This document shows positions 5,178 to 5,888 of a stretch of 5,888 nucleotides of DNA, piece after piece. Every line of letters starts with the position of its first letter. The first letter of the stretch is position 1. Source of the DNA: an uncultured Lacinutrix sp. (GTDB lineage: Bacteria; Bacteroidota; Bacteroidia; Flavobacteriales; Flavobacteriaceae); assembly GCA_937916035.1 (NCBI GenBank), contig CALGIH010000342.1:1-5888 (forward strand). The letters are read 5' to 3'. The translations under genes and the position numbers were made by a program. The notes beneath the pieces were generated by a model, which was given only the letters and a program-made list of their open reading frames with translations, ran no database searches and was not told the DNA's origin.

Positions 5178-5888
5178 TTATTTAGATGCCAATGACATCA
5201 AAATATAAAGTAATATAATTAATGGAATGCCAGCAAATTTAAAAACAATAAGCAATACCATAGCTAGAAAAATAAGCAAATAACGTACGGCATTATCTTT
5301 AAAGGCCCAAGTTTTAAACTTCAAGGCAATCAATTTAATTTTTGCATTTAATAGGTAGCTGCTCAATAAAGTCACAGCAATTAAAAACCATGGATTTAAG
5401 ATGATGTTATTCATCATATCATTGTTCTGATAGTCCATAATCAAAGGAAATGACAAAATAAGCAAAGCATTCGCAGGTGTTGGCAAGCCGACAAAACTAT
5501 CGGATTGATTGATAGAAATATTAAACGTAGCCAAACGATAGGCTGAAGCTAAGGTGATTAGGAGTCCTAAAAAGGGTAACAATTGAATATTACCAAGAAT
5601 ACTGTCTGACCATTCATTGGAGCTATTAACCAAACTAAAATCATCAACAGTCAAACTTAACAAATGGAACATCACCAATCCAGGTACCAATCCACTAGTT
5701 ATCAGATCTGCTAATGAGTCTAATTGCAATCCCAATTCGCTTTGTACATTTAGTTTTCTAGCCAATAGACCATCAAAGAAATCGAAGAAGATCCCTAAAA
5801 AAACAAAGAGTGCTGTAGCAGGCATATTGCCATTAACAGCAAACAGTACAGCAATACTTCCACAGAGGACATTTAGTAAGGTGACAAA
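5178..5888 (-). CDS. pssA: CDP-alcohol phosphatidyltransferase, probable phosphatidylserine synthase (5' end outside window)
   Basis: Integral membrane enzyme that transfers a phosphatidyl group from CDP-diacylglycerol to an alcohol, here probably L-serine, giving the precursor of phosphatidylethanolamine. The full signature D-G-x2-A-R-x8-G-x3-D-x3-D is present in DGLLARKLNV...G...D...D, so all the metal- and CDP-binding aspartates are there. The reading frame stays open to the right edge. The 21 codons before the internal methionine at 5825 read FVTLLNVLCGSIAVLFAVNG then N, which is the first membrane helix of PssA, so 5825 is not the start. The real one should be only a few codons beyond 5888. 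Visible length is 236 residues, close to the full 240-250 typical of this group, with several hydrophobic segments after the motif. Substrate choice (serine rather than glycerol phosphate or inositol) is inferred from overall resemblance. It precedes the DUF808 gene by 24 bases. Confidence 0.88.
   Translation of the reverse strand, partial: FVTLLNVLCGSIAVLFAVNGNMPATALFVFLGIFFDFFDGLLARKLNVQSELGLQLDSLADLITSGLVPGLVMFHLLSLTVDDFSLVNSSNEWSDSILGNIQLLPFLGLLITLASAYRLATFNISINQSDSFVGLPTPANALLILSFPLIMDYQNNDMMNNIILNPWFLIAVTLLSSYLLNAKIKLIALKFKTWAFKDNAVRYLLIFLAMVLLIVFKFAGIPLIILLYILMSLASK

Overview
This AT-rich window most likely comes from a marine-type member of the Flavobacteriaceae (Bacteroidota). The evidence is the protein sequences themselves: an expanded TatC first periplasmic loop, flavobacterial RecQ and PssA signatures, and a small GIY-YIG protein of the kind common in that family. 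Starts mostly lack a Shine-Dalgarno sequence, and the intergenic repeats are of the CACTGAGC...GTCGAAGTG and GTCATTCCTGCG...GCAGGAAT types. No species can be named from the sequence alone.

Left part (1-2673). The 5' end of recQ (minus strand, cut by the window edge) diverges from a tightly packed plus-strand operon. The operon begins with a KdsD/KpsF arabinose-5-phosphate isomerase that uses a TTG start. TatC follows with a 1-base overlap, then a small AhpD-like carboxymuconolactone decarboxylase-family protein with an 8-base overlap. The divergent spacer holds a near-perfect 18-base dyad. lptB (2747-3487) follows on the same strand after 73 bases and may belong to the same unit. KdsD (first step towards Kdo for LPS) and LptB (ATPase of the LPS exporter) give this block an envelope-biogenesis theme, with TatC adding export of folded proteins.

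Middle part (about 3488-4280). Between the convergent ends of lptB and a DUF808 gene lies a repeat-rich island of about 0.75 kb. At its centre is one small minus-strand GIY-YIG nuclease-domain gene. It is flanked by two identical 27-base hairpin repeats in inverted orientation. Further out lie a 16-base exact direct repeat and a 36-base direct repeat (30/36 identical). This nested arrangement is the most interesting feature of the window: it resembles a repeat-associated nuclease unit, in the manner of REP elements and their RAYT genes, but with a GIY-YIG protein.

Right part (4281-5888, minus strand). A DUF808/YedI-type multi-pass membrane protein sits 24 bases downstream of a CDP-alcohol phosphatidyltransferase, most likely phosphatidylserine synthase. 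The two are probably cotranscribed. The phosphatidyltransferase runs off the right edge, and its true start is not in the window. No rRNA, tRNA, CRISPR array, classical IS element or convincing intrinsic terminator was found.
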